Of a stretch of DNA of 64,000 bases, positions 54,022 to 61,370 are shown in pieces. The stretch comes from Microcoleus sp. bin38.metabat.b11b12b14.051 (GTDB lineage Bacteria > Cyanobacteriota > Cyanobacteriia > Cyanobacteriales > Microcoleaceae). The notes below the pieces were generated by a model, which made no database searches, was not told the origin of the DNA, and was given only the letters and a program-made list of their open reading frames with translations. Position numbers and translations under genes: made by a program. Numbering within the stretch: the first letter of the stretch is position 1; each line of letters begins with the position of its first letter. The DNA lies in assembly GCF_013299165.1 (NCBI RefSeq), contig NZ_JAAFKD010000011.1, positions 18,154 through 82,153 on the forward strand. Reading direction: 5' to 3'.

Positions 54022-54750
54022 TCAAGGAGAAATTTTTTCGTCTAAAGCTTTTTTGGCCAACCGGGTTGCATAAACGGTGAGAGCGATGGTGGCGAGCAAA
54101 CCAATGCCGTACAGGGCCCACTCAGCATTAGTGCGCGATCGCCCTTGTGCTCCGATCGCAGCTAAACTACCAGCCAGGGAACCGATATAAACATACATCA
54201 CGGTTCCGGGAATCATGCCGATCCAAGAGGCGAAAAAATAGTCTCTGAGAGACACCTGCGTGACTCCAAAAGCATAGTTAAGCAAATTAAACGGAAAAAT
54301 TGGCGAAAGTCGCGTCAGGAGTACAATTTTCCATCCTTCCGAAGCAACTGCGGAGTCGATCGCCTGAAACTTGAGATTACCTTCTATCTGCTTGGAAACC
54401 CAATCGCGAGTTAAATACCTACCTGTTAAAAAAGCGCAAGTTGCGCCCAAAACCGAGCCGATGGAAACGCAAACCGTACCGCCCAGGACTCCGAACAAAA
54501 CGCCAGAACCGAGAGTCAGCAACGAACCGGGGATAAATAAGACTGTGGCGATAATGTAAATTAGAATAAAAGCTGCGGGGCCCCAAGGGCCGAGATTGGC
54601 GATCGCCGATAGCGCATTTGTCAGAATTCCTTGAAAATTGAAAAACTTGGCCGCCACAATCAAAGCCACAGCTAAACCAATCCCTAAAAACAGCTTCCAC
54701 TTATTTGATGGTGGTGGATTTTTCTCATCGGGCGATCGCAAATCATTCAT
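54022..54750 (-). CDS. TVP38/TMEM64 (DedA-like) membrane protein
   Basis: A 242-residue SNARE-associated/TVP38 family membrane protein with about six hydrophobic segments. The family core is visible: FILIYIIATVLFIPGSLLTLGSGVLFG (about 61-87), GSVLGATCAFLTGRYLTRDWV (about 97-117) and the re-entrant LTRLSPIFPFNLLNYAFGVTQVSLRDYFFASWIGMIPGTVMYVYIG (about 145-190). DedA-type proteins are thought to act in lipid scrambling or proton-linked transport. It lies downstream of arsS on the same strand, separated by an inverted repeat; such proteins are often seen near arsenosugar genes, so a link to that cluster is possible but not shown. Confidence 0.88.
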   Translation of the reverse strand: MNDLRSPDEKNPPPSNKWKLFLGIGLAVALIVAAKFFNFQGILTNALSAIANLGPWGPAAFILIYIIATVLFIPGSLLTLGSGVLFGVLGGTVCVSIGSVLGATCAFLTGRYLTRDWVSKQIEGNLKFQAIDSAVASEGWKIVLLTRLSPIFPFNLLNYAFGVTQVSLRDYFFASWIGMIPGTVMYVYIGSLAGSLAAIGAQGRSRTNAEWALYGIGLLATIALTVYATRLAKKALDEKISP

Positions 54751-54863
54751 TACCTAAACTCCTAAGTCTAAATTGATTGCAAGTTGGGGACACGGCGCGG
54801 TGCCCTTCATGGTGACAACAATCGCCTAAAACCCTTGATAAATCTCGCTTGTACCCTAGTCTC

Positions 54864-54943
54864 GATCCCCCTAAATCCCCCTTAAAAAGGGGGACTTTGA
54901 ATGCTTCCTGTCCCCCCCTTTTTAAGGGGGGCTAGGGGGGATC
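54864..54943. repeat. Nested inverted repeat GATCCCCCTAAATCCCCC type
   Basis: Arms of about 32 bp (54864-54895 and 54911-54942). Each contains its own CCCCCTTAAAAAGGGGG palindrome, and they are separated by 15 bases. Similar elements are common in cyanobacterial genomes. It lies between arsS and the TVP38 gene and may act as a transcription barrier. Confidence 0.85.
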
Positions 54944-55068
54944 TGGGCCTAATTGTCAAACAGTAGACTGATACTACGTTTGAACTTAAGTTGACACTAC
55001 GAAAAACACTACCGTGTCCCGAATTTCGTGAAATTGAAAACTGCTATCAACGCAAATTTTCCCTTAAA

Positions 55069-56055
55069 TCACGTTAAAGTACCGCCGCAACTAGAACCGC
55101 TACCCGCTGTACAGCCGTAGCAATAAGCAGCAGTTTGCACCTCTTGAATTACATCTAAACTACCAGATTCCAGCAATTTAGCAACAGTTATCCTTTCCCC
55201 GCTGCCAGTTTTCGCCGGCAGATTCTCCATTTGGTTAAAATCGCAGTCGTACACATTGCCTAAATAGTCGATCGACAATTCATTGCGACACATTAAATAA
55301 TCCAGAGTACCGGGATTAAAATTATCCTCCAAAAACCCCAGATAAGGCTTATGGAGTTTTTTATGTTCCAAATGAAACTTAGTCCGTCCCACCGGCAAAT
55401 TAGTAATCGCGAATAATTGATTAAAACAAATCCCAAAATGTTCGGCTAAATAAACCTGATAATCTTGCTGTAACTTCCCCTGTTCCGCAGTTAGCGAAAA
55501 CTTATCTGTTGTCGGTACTTGGGGATTGTACACCAAATCTAGAATTAAATTTGGATTTTTACCGTAGCCCAACTCATTTAGCTTTTGCAGCGCCCGAATC
55601 GAACTATCAAAAACACCGCTGCCGCGCATCTTGTCAACATTGTCAGCTTGGTAACAAGGAAGCGAGGCCACAATTCTGAGTTGGTATTGCGCGCAATATT
55701 CAGGAATATCTTCAAAGCCTTTTTCAAAGTAAATCGTTAAATTAGAACGAACAATTACTTCTTTACCTGTCGCCCTCGCAGCTTCTGCCAATGGTTTAAA
55801 ACCATAAAGCATTTCGGGAGCACCGCCCGTGAGGTCAACAGTTGTTATTTGAGGAAAACGGCGAATAATTTCGATTAATTGGTCGCAAATTTCCGGGGAA
55901 AGTTCTTCAGTTCGTGTGGGGCTAGCTTCTACATGACAGTGAGTGCAAGCGAGATTGCAGCGTTTCCCTAGATTAATTTGTAAGACGGTAATCTGCTTTT
56001 TAGTTAAAGCTGAGTTGAGTTTGTTTTTGAAAGGCGTGATGGCGGTCTGAATCAT
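55069..56055 (-). CDS. arsS: Arsenosugar biosynthesis radical SAM protein ArsS
   Basis: A 328-residue radical SAM protein. The cluster motif C33-x3-C37-x2-C40 (CNLACTHC) is followed by TVDLTGGAPEM, and the C-terminal half has MCRNELSIDYLGNVYDCDFNQ and the Cys-rich end AYCYGCTAGSGSSCGG, diagnostic of ArsS. It makes the 5'-deoxyadenosyl-dimethylarsinic acid intermediate of arsenosugars from methylated arsenic and SAM. The needed ArsM methyltransferase is not identified in this window. It is last in the leftward ars series, after arsC, with a strong hairpin between. Confidence 0.93.
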   Translation of the reverse strand: MIQTAITPFKNKLNSALTKKQITVLQINLGKRCNLACTHCHVEASPTRTEELSPEICDQLIEIIRRFPQITTVDLTGGAPEMLYGFKPLAEAARATGKEVIVRSNLTIYFEKGFEDIPEYCAQYQLRIVASLPCYQADNVDKMRGSGVFDSSIRALQKLNELGYGKNPNLILDLVYNPQVPTTDKFSLTAEQGKLQQDYQVYLAEHFGICFNQLFAITNLPVGRTKFHLEHKKLHKPYLGFLEDNFNPGTLDYLMCRNELSIDYLGNVYDCDFNQMENLPAKTGSGERITVAKLLESGSLDVIQEVQTAAYCYGCTAGSGSSCGGTLT

Positions 56056-56162
56056 GTGCTAAATTTTTTAGTCTGTGCTCGCAACGAATGTAGAGGCGTT
56101 CCGGGGGAACGCCTCTGATAATTTAGCACTAATTCTAATAGTCGTGGACGCATCAAAACCAA

Positions 56163-56227
56163 AGAAACCGGGTTTTTTTCGATTTTTGCGGGCTGTAACA
56201 CGTCTTCTCGAAAAAAACCCGGTTTCT
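56163..56227. repeat. 20-bp-arm family C hairpin between arsC and arsS
   Basis: AGAAACCGGGTTTTTTTCGA (56163-56182) and its exact complement (56208-56227) flank a 25-base loop. In the leftward transcript, the right arm and loop precede a run of A residues and not U, so it is not a classic terminator, but the hairpin is stable and may protect or attenuate. Confidence 0.85.
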
Positions 56228-56250
56228 GACCACCAGTGCGTCCAGGATTA

Positions 56251-56652
56251 TTAATCTTGTTTGAGAGAGTCTACTAATTTTTCAACTCGTGCTTTAATTT
56301 CACCTCGAACGCGGTGAAAAGTTGCGATCGGTTGTCCATCGGGGTCATCGAGTTGCCAATCTTCAAATACTTCTCGCAATACCCAGGCTTCGGGTAAATT
56401 CACGCCGCAGCCGCACAGAGAAATTACTGCGTCGTAGTCTTCGGCGTTGAATTCGCTTAAGGCGTTAGATGTTTGATTTGTGATATCAATGCCAATTTCT
56501 GACATGACTTGAATTGCTGTCGGATGAACTCTGCTTGATTCTAAGCCGGAACTGGTGACGGAAATCTTGTCTTTGCCGATGGTTTTAGCGAATCCTTCTG
56601 CCATTTGCGATCGGCAGGAGTTTCTTTTGCACACGAACATTACTTTTTTCAT
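56251..56652 (-). CDS. arsC: Arsenate reductase ArsC (LMW-phosphatase type)
   Basis: A 133-residue arsenate reductase of the low-molecular-weight tyrosine phosphatase fold. The P-loop C8-KRNS-C13-R (CX5R) is at the N-terminus, and C80 and C82 (SLCGCGVNLPEAW) are the redox relay cysteines. The C8/C80/C82 set is that of the glutathione/glutaredoxin-linked Synechocystis ArsC. It reduces arsenate to arsenite in the cytoplasm. It lies downstream of arsH with a 430-bp gap of family B repeats, so coupling to arsH transcription is uncertain. Confidence 0.95.
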   Translation of the reverse strand: MKKVMFVCKRNSCRSQMAEGFAKTIGKDKISVTSSGLESSRVHPTAIQVMSEIGIDITNQTSNALSEFNAEDYDAVISLCGCGVNLPEAWVLREVFEDWQLDDPDGQPIATFHRVRGEIKARVEKLVDSLKQD

Positions 56653-56692
56653 GGTTTTGTTTGTTGTTGATTTTTGGTTGTTGGTTATTGTC

Positions 56693-57140
56693 GGGGCCTC
56701 GGCGGTTGGAAATCGGGGCTACACAAACGAAGCCTCGGCGGTTAGAAACCGCGGCTACACAACCGAAGTCCGCCTCCGCGGACTGAAGAGAAATCGTTGA
56801 CTCTTCAACCCGCGGAGGCGCGTGAGTGTCTGTGTCGCCGCGATTTCAATCGCCGGGTGATTCTTTGCGATTTAGATAAGTTGATAATCCTCCGTGATTT
56901 CGATGTTTTTTTGTTCGTTATTGAGGCCTCGGCGGTTAGAAACCGCGGCTACACAAACGATGTCCGCCTCCGCGGACTGAAGAGAAATTTTTGATTCTTC
57001 AACCCGCGAAGGCGCGTGAGTGTTTGTGTCGCCGCGATTTCAATCGCCGGGTGATTCTCCGTGATTTCAATCGCCGGCTCATTCTTCAACCTGCGGAGGC
57101 AGGTTTTGTCTGTGTCGCCGCGATTTCAATCGCCGGGTGA
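56693..57140. repeat. Family B repeats between arsC and arsH
   Basis: Repeated GCCTCGGCGGTTAGAAACCG, GTCCGCCTCCGCGGAC hairpins, CAACCCGCGGAGGCG and TGTGTCGCCGCGATTTCAAT units. The right end overlaps the last 15-17 codons of arsH. Relatives are at 11258-11886 and 49773-49892. Frames here (56555-56800 and 56797-56994) are repeat-encoded. Confidence 0.88.
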
Positions 57141-57754
57141 TTCTTTGCCGCTTGTTCCTTGCGTTCGCTATGCCGATCGGTCAAATAGTCAACTTCCTCG
57201 CGCAACAGCAAGGTAAACTTGTACAATTCCTCCATAACATCGATCGCGCGATCGCGAAAAGGCGAATCTTTCATCGTCCCATCATCATTAAATTCCTGAT
57301 AAGCCTTCGCCACCGAAGACTGATTAGGAATCGTAAACATCCGCATCCAGCGGCCCAAAATCCTCAAAGTATTCACAGCATTAAAAGACTGCGAACCGCC
57401 ACTAACCTGCATCACCGCCAAAGTGCGACCTTGAGTCGGTCTCACAGCCCCAATACTTAAAGGAATCCAGTCAATTTGATTTTTCATAATGCCCGTAATA
57501 TTGCCGTGCATTTCTGGACTAGACCACACTTGACCCTCCGACCACAAACTCAATTCCCGCAACTCCTGAACCTTGGGATGGGTATCAGGAACGCTGCCAT
57601 AAATCGGCAATTCCAGAGGAGCGAAAAACCGAACTTCTGCGCCAAATTCCTCAATAATTCGAGCCGATTCTTCCGCCAACAAACGGCTGTAGGAACGCTC
57701 TCGCAAAGAGCCGTATAAAAACAAAATTCTCGGTTTGTGCGTAAAATTTCCCAT
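57086..57754 (-). CDS. arsH: ArsH NADPH-dependent FMN reductase
   Basis: A 222-residue ArsH flavoprotein. The FMN-binding segment [19 protein letters not shown] (about 11-29), the [21 protein letters not shown] motif (about 77-97) and [27 protein letters not shown] (about 113-139) are diagnostic. ArsH enzymes oxidise trivalent organoarsenicals and generate redox protection, using NADPH. The natural domain ends near [10 protein letters not shown]; the last residues ([15 protein letters not shown]) and stop are encoded by the family B repeat, like the tail of the aldolase at 11826. It starts 7 bp after the aquaporin stop, so the two are cotranscribed. Confidence 0.94.
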   Translation of the reverse strand: MGNFTHKPRILFLYGSLRERSYSRLLAEESARIIEEFGAEVRFFAPLELPIYGSVPDTHPKVQELRELSLWSEGQVWSSPEMHGNITGIMKNQIDWIPLSIGAVRPTQGRTLAVMQVSGGSQSFNAVNTLRILGRWMRMFTIPNQSSVAKAYQEFNDDGTMKDSPFRDRAIDVMEELYKFTLLLREEVDYLTDRHSERKEQAAKNHPAIEIAATQTKPASAG

Positions 57755-57761
57755 GATGCTT

Positions 57762-58469
57762 TTAATTAAAATCTCGAAATCCGTTAGATATTTGTCGGTA
57801 AACCGCGACTGCTAACTGTGCACCCCAAATCGGAGCAACCCAGTAAACCCAGTGGTGTTGCCAAATGCCACTAATTAAGGCCGGGCCGAGCGATCGCGCC
57901 GGATTCATACTCGCTCCCGTAATCGGCCCCATAAATGCAGCTTCTAAGCCTACAGTCAAGCCAATTGCTATCCCCGCAAATCCGATATGAGCGCGCCTGT
58001 CAAGTCCCGAACCCAGAATCACAAACATCAGGATAAAAGTCAGAACAGTCTCTAAAATTAGAGACTGCAACCAATTGCCGTTAAGAGGGATAGTTGCACC
58101 GAGATTTGCCACTTTTCCTAAGGTAATTAGCAGCAGTATCGAAGCTGCGATCGCCCCTGCACACTGAGCCAAAATATAAGGCAAAACTTTGTATTTGGGG
58201 AAAAACCCGCTCGCCCAAAATCCTAAGGTTACGGCTGGGTTCAAGTGCGCGCCGCTGATATGCCCGATCGCGTAAATCATCGCACATACAACTGCACCAA
58301 ACACCAAACTAACACCCAAATGAGTGACAGAACCACCGCTAATTTTGTTCACCATCACAGCGCCGGTGCCGACAAAAACTAGCATAAACGTCCCGAGGCA
58401 TTCCGCGATCGCTTCTCGGCTGCAATCTCGATTTTTGCCCGAAGCTAACTTATCTGCTGTTGCACCCAT
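57762..58469 (-). CDS. Aquaporin in arsenic operon (AqpS-like)
   Basis: A 235-residue MIP-family channel with six helices and two NPA motifs (77-79 in GAHLNPAVT and 189-191 in GASMNPARS). The second-loop arginine follows directly (NPAR). Its position directly upstream of arsH, behind an ArsR-type operator, matches AqpS of rhizobial ars operons, where the channel lets arsenite leave down its gradient and replaces a pump. A general water or glycerol channel is the alternative. The N-terminal 18 residues are hydrophilic. Confidence 0.88.
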   Translation of the reverse strand: MGATADKLASGKNRDCSREAIAECLGTFMLVFVGTGAVMVNKISGGSVTHLGVSLVFGAVVCAMIYAIGHISGAHLNPAVTLGFWASGFFPKYKVLPYILAQCAGAIAASILLLITLGKVANLGATIPLNGNWLQSLILETVLTFILMFVILGSGLDRRAHIGFAGIAIGLTVGLEAAFMGPITGASMNPARSLGPALISGIWQHHWVYWVAPIWGAQLAVAVYRQISNGFRDFN

Positions 58470-58497
58470 CGCTGTTAACTCATTGGTTCACAACCAT

Positions 58498-58519
58498 CAT
58501 ATCAAAAAAAATTGATATG
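58498..58519. promoter_or_regulatory. ArsR-type operator upstream of the aquaporin gene
   Basis: CATATCAA-AAAAAA-TTGATATG is a perfect 8-6-8 palindrome located 29-50 bp upstream of the aquaporin ATG. It contains ATCAA-N6-TTGAT, the motif I recall for cyanobacterial ArsR operators. It suggests that the aquaporin-arsH message is repressed by ArsR and induced by arsenite. The repressor gene is separated from it by a hairpin repeat. Confidence 0.75.
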
Positions 58520-58530
58520 TCAATCCTCTT

Positions 58531-58590
58531 GGCTCGTAGTGAGGACTTTAGTCCTTGGCTGGATGCGGACTAAAGTCCTCACTACGAACC
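58531..58590. repeat. Single family A hairpin between arsR and aquaporin
   Basis: GGCTCGTAGTGAGGACTTTA and its near-complement enclose CTTGGCTGGATG. It may end the arsR transcript before the operator. Confidence 0.85.
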
Positions 58591-58628
58591 TGTGGCGGTT
58601 ACTTTAGGGGAAATGATATATTAATGAG

Positions 58629-58985
58629 TCAACCCGCATCAGCACAAGGGCGCGCCGGGAGCATCTGGCTGAAACGGCGATACTCAGCGAGGTACTGTTC
58701 CAGGGCGACAAACTGAGCTAAATTGAGGCTGTAGTAGATCCAGCGGCTTTCTTGGCGGCTGCGAACTAAATCGGCTTCTTTTAGGGTTTTGAGGTGGAAA
58801 GAGAGTTTAGACTGAGGTACACAAAGCCGATCGCACAAATCGCAAACACACAACTCCTGTTCGCGCAGCAACTCCAAAATCTGAATCCGCAGGGGGTCAG
58901 AAAGAGCGTGAAAGCCAGCAGAGACGAGTTTTTCTGAAATCTGCCGCGCAATCGAATCAGGCGTAACCGTAGATTTTTTAACCAT
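58629..58985 (-). CDS. arsR: ArsR-family arsenite-responsive repressor
   Basis: A 118-residue winged-helix ArsR/SmtB protein. The alpha-3 metal site ELCVCDLC (C46, C48, C51) gives three thiols for As(III), the classic ArsR pattern; C55 is nearby. The recognition helix is VPQSKLSFHLKTLKEADLV (about 56-74) and the wing is SRQESRWIYYSLN. The frame opens one codon earlier at TTG; ATG at 58985 is chosen. It probably binds the palindrome at 58498-58519. It is transcribed in the same direction as the ars structural genes but is set apart by a hairpin. Confidence 0.93.
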   Translation of the reverse strand: MVKKSTVTPDSIARQISEKLVSAGFHALSDPLRIQILELLREQELCVCDLCDRLCVPQSKLSFHLKTLKEADLVRSRQESRWIYYSLNLAQFVALEQYLAEYRRFSQMLPARPCADAG

Positions 58986-59084
58986 CAATTACTTTGAAAA
59001 AATCCATACAAAACATCATCGTTTCTCAAGCTTCATCCCAAAATATTGGTGCATTTAGCATCAAGAAATTCTTCGGAGTCGATA

Positions 59085-59339
59085 TTACTTGGGATTCTGT
59101 ACCCGCGCCGGCACATCAGTCAATCCGGCTTTTTGCATCAGCGAAATCACCCCTACAGATACAATTCCCCCAATAACTACCCCAACAACTATCAGAATGA
59201 GGAATAATTTTTGCAGAGTCTTCTTAGTAGCGGGGTGATAGCCTTTCGGCAATCCTTCGCCTTGCTCGTCAAGTTCTTGCTGCAAGGGGTCTAGGGGATT
59301 TGATGGACTTGAGTTAAAAGGATTGGGCGGTTGATTCAT
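59085..59339 (-). CDS. Small single-helix membrane protein
   Basis: An 84-residue protein with a polar Pro/Asn-rich N-terminus (NPPNPF-like repeats), a basic segment (HPATKKTLQK) and one membrane helix (about 46-68, LFLILIVVGVVIGGIVSVGVISL), then a short C-terminal tail. It resembles conserved cyanobacterial hypothetical proteins without known function. It has its own leader and is not clearly linked to the ars genes. Confidence 0.65.
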   Translation of the reverse strand: MNQPPNPFNSSPSNPLDPLQQELDEQGEGLPKGYHPATKKTLQKLFLILIVVGVVIGGIVSVGVISLMQKAGLTDVPARVQNPK

Positions 59340-59423
59340 GGCTGGTTATGCTTCGAGGATGTCAACAACTATTTTAACTTGCGATTTGCACGCAGGAACT
59401 TAAATAATAAATTCTGGTTTGAG

Positions 59424-60023
59424 TCAAGACTCTATAAAATTTATTAAGATGCCGAGGATTTTAGCAACATTATTAATAAAATATTCGTCTGTGTCAATTT
59501 CGATCGCAATTCCTGCAAGTTTGAAAAATTTCCAGATACTCCCAGTTGTCACAACTCCATAAATTGTCTGAATGTCATTTTCTTGACGCTGGTTAAATAT
59601 TTGGGCTGCGATCGTTTCTGCCATGCACTGTGCTAAGCCGGATAGAATGTTGTCATTTTTGGCTTCCACCAAGGCGATAACTGGGGATTCGATGACTAGC
59701 TGTTCGGGCGATCGGCTAATCAAAAAATCGCAATAACCGCTCAAGCCCCTAGCAGGGTCTACATTGAACTCTCTACCTGAAAATAAACTCATCCGTTCCG
59801 GCAGCCGTTTTTTGATTTCAACTAATATCGGCGCTACAATTAGCTCGGAGCGAGCTTTCTCTGAATTAATTTCTAGTGCTAAAGGTAGATTGAATCGCAA
59901 AGTTTCTTGCAAAAAATTGCTGGGTTCTATTTCGGGAATTCCGGAAAACAAGCCAACTGTTCTAGTAAAACTTATGCCAAAATTTGTCTTAATTTGTTCG
60001 ACGCTAAATTGACAGTAGGGCAT
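59424..60023 (-). CDS. PD-(D/E)XK nuclease-like hypothetical protein
   Basis: A 199-residue protein with the likely catalytic pattern of the PD-(D/E)XK fold: D in GYCDFLISRS (about 95-104) and E-x-K in IALVEAKNDNI (about 119-129), followed by a helix with QCMAETIAAQIFN. It is found in cyanobacteria as a conserved hypothetical protein; DNA cleavage is not demonstrated. The C-terminal GVVTTGSIWKFFKLAG is another conserved element. It stands alone on the minus strand between the membrane protein and the HEAT-repeat gene. Confidence 0.68.
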   Translation of the reverse strand: MPYCQFSVEQIKTNFGISFTRTVGLFSGIPEIEPSNFLQETLRFNLPLALEINSEKARSELIVAPILVEIKKRLPERMSLFSGREFNVDPARGLSGYCDFLISRSPEQLVIESPVIALVEAKNDNILSGLAQCMAETIAAQIFNQRQENDIQTIYGVVTTGSIWKFFKLAGIAIEIDTDEYFINNVAKILGILINFIES

Positions 60024-60236
60024 TTAACTCCCTCTCCCAAAACAATAACTTTTTTCAAACATCGCAGCCGGGGCGGGTTGCTCTGATTGTACGGCTTAAA
60101 TTAGATATTTTAGTCAACCCGCCCCGGCCAAATTTTACCAGAAAGAATTGGTTTAAAGCCGGAACCCTTGAAGGCGAGAAATTAAAAGAAGACTATTCAT
60201 TACTCTAATCCTCTTCCTTCCAGATATAAGTCGCTG

Positions 60237-60327
60237 TCAACAGTCAACAGTCAACAGTCAACAGTCAACAGTCAACAGTCAACAGTCAACTGTCAACTGT
60301 CAACTGTCAACAGTCAACTGTCAACTG
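60237..60327. repeat. Heptamer repeats at the 3' end of the HEAT-repeat gene
   Basis: Seven CAACAGT units switch to CAACTGT units, giving a potential long hairpin since the two orientations are complementary. The block overlaps the last two codons and stop of the downstream-reading HEAT-repeat gene. Confidence 0.9.
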
Positions 60328-61000
60328 AAGATTCTGCTTTTGAAAGCCGATCGAGAGAAATTGTTGCCGCTTGAGATACTTGAGAATTTTTGTCTTTTTC
60401 TAAGTATTTCAAAGCCGAAACGCTCTTGACACTTGGCAAATTGCCCAAAGCTTCAGCCAGCCTCTGGCGGATCAGCCAATCTTCCGATTGAGCAAAGTTG
60501 AGGATGCGATCGATCGCGCCCATGTCCTTAATTTCTCCCAACGCCGAAATTGCCGCCTGCTGGATCACCACTTGCTCGCAGTCGAGAGCTTTCAGCAGCA
60601 CATCGCGAGCCCGCGGATCTTTGAGATTTCCCAGAGAAACCGCTGCACTGAAGCGTACCAGCCATTGCGTATCTTCGTAAAAAGCTCGCACCAAAGCCTC
60701 AAAAGCTCTGATATCTTCCAGATAGCCCAAAGCACCCGCAGCATCAGCGCGAATCCCGTAATCCGGGTCAGTTTCTAGCAATTTGACTAAAATGGGATAG
60801 CATTCTGCTGTCGGTTTGACTCCGAGAGCAAACACAGCCATCGATCGCACTTGCAAACTTTCGTCGTTCAACACCTTTTTAATCAAAGGTACCGCCTCCG
60901 CAGCAGGTACGTTCCGCAAGTTTGCCAAAGCCACCATGCGATCGGCTGAATTTTCGCTTTCTAACTTGGCCGCAATTTGCTCTAAGCTTAAAGTTGTCAT
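60314..61000 (-). CDS. HEAT-repeat protein (NblB / phycobilin-lyase-like)
   Basis: A 228-residue protein made almost entirely of five to six HEAT-like repeats of about 31 residues (examples: AVPLIKKVLNDESLQVRSMAVFALG and DVLLKALDCEQVVIQQAAISALG). Length and repeat type match NblB, the phycobilisome-degradation factor related to the CpcE/F lyases, but other PBS-lyase HEAT proteins look alike, so the symbol is withheld. It probably binds phycobiliproteins or serves as a scaffold. The C-terminus VDS-stop is encoded by the heptamer repeat (AGT TGA CAG TTG A reading), so the true tail has been altered. Confidence 0.78.
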   Translation of the reverse strand: MTTLSLEQIAAKLESENSADRMVALANLRNVPAAEAVPLIKKVLNDESLQVRSMAVFALGVKPTAECYPILVKLLETDPDYGIRADAAGALGYLEDIRAFEALVRAFYEDTQWLVRFSAAVSLGNLKDPRARDVLLKALDCEQVVIQQAAISALGEIKDMGAIDRILNFAQSEDWLIRQRLAEALGNLPSVKSVSALKYLEKDKNSQVSQAATISLDRLSKAESSVDS

Positions 61001-61370
61001 TATGGTATATCTTGTAGTAAAACTTTACATTCTGGTTATTTTGATTATAGGGGAGTCTCAGGAAAAAAGCAGGCAGTAAAAACCGCCCAAAAATTAGCGA
61101 TGAGTGAGATTGCGGATTAGTGAGACTATTAATCTAAAGCTCAGATTGCATGAAAATAATCAATTACAAAGTCTATTATTTAAAATTCCACTACAGGCGA
61201 GGTGTTTGGGCCATTCCCTAAGGCGTTACCCGATCGTTATACAATTTTCGGAAAATAATACAACTGTAGGGAAACTCCAAACCCTTATGCAATAAGCAAT
61301 TGCCAATCTAAAATCGATTTGCGAAAATCGAAAATGGTATTAGCCGCCCTCCGACAACCTGCAATTAACT
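61001..61370. other. Divergent intergenic region, no gene seen
   Basis: 370 bp between the divergent HEAT-repeat and CBS-kinase genes. AT-rich, with short frames and no recognisable motif. Promoters for both genes are expected here. Confidence 0.4.

Noticed and set aside
56555-56994. Two plus-strand frames with NRGYTNE repeats
   Set aside because: Encoded by family B repeats between arsC and arsH.
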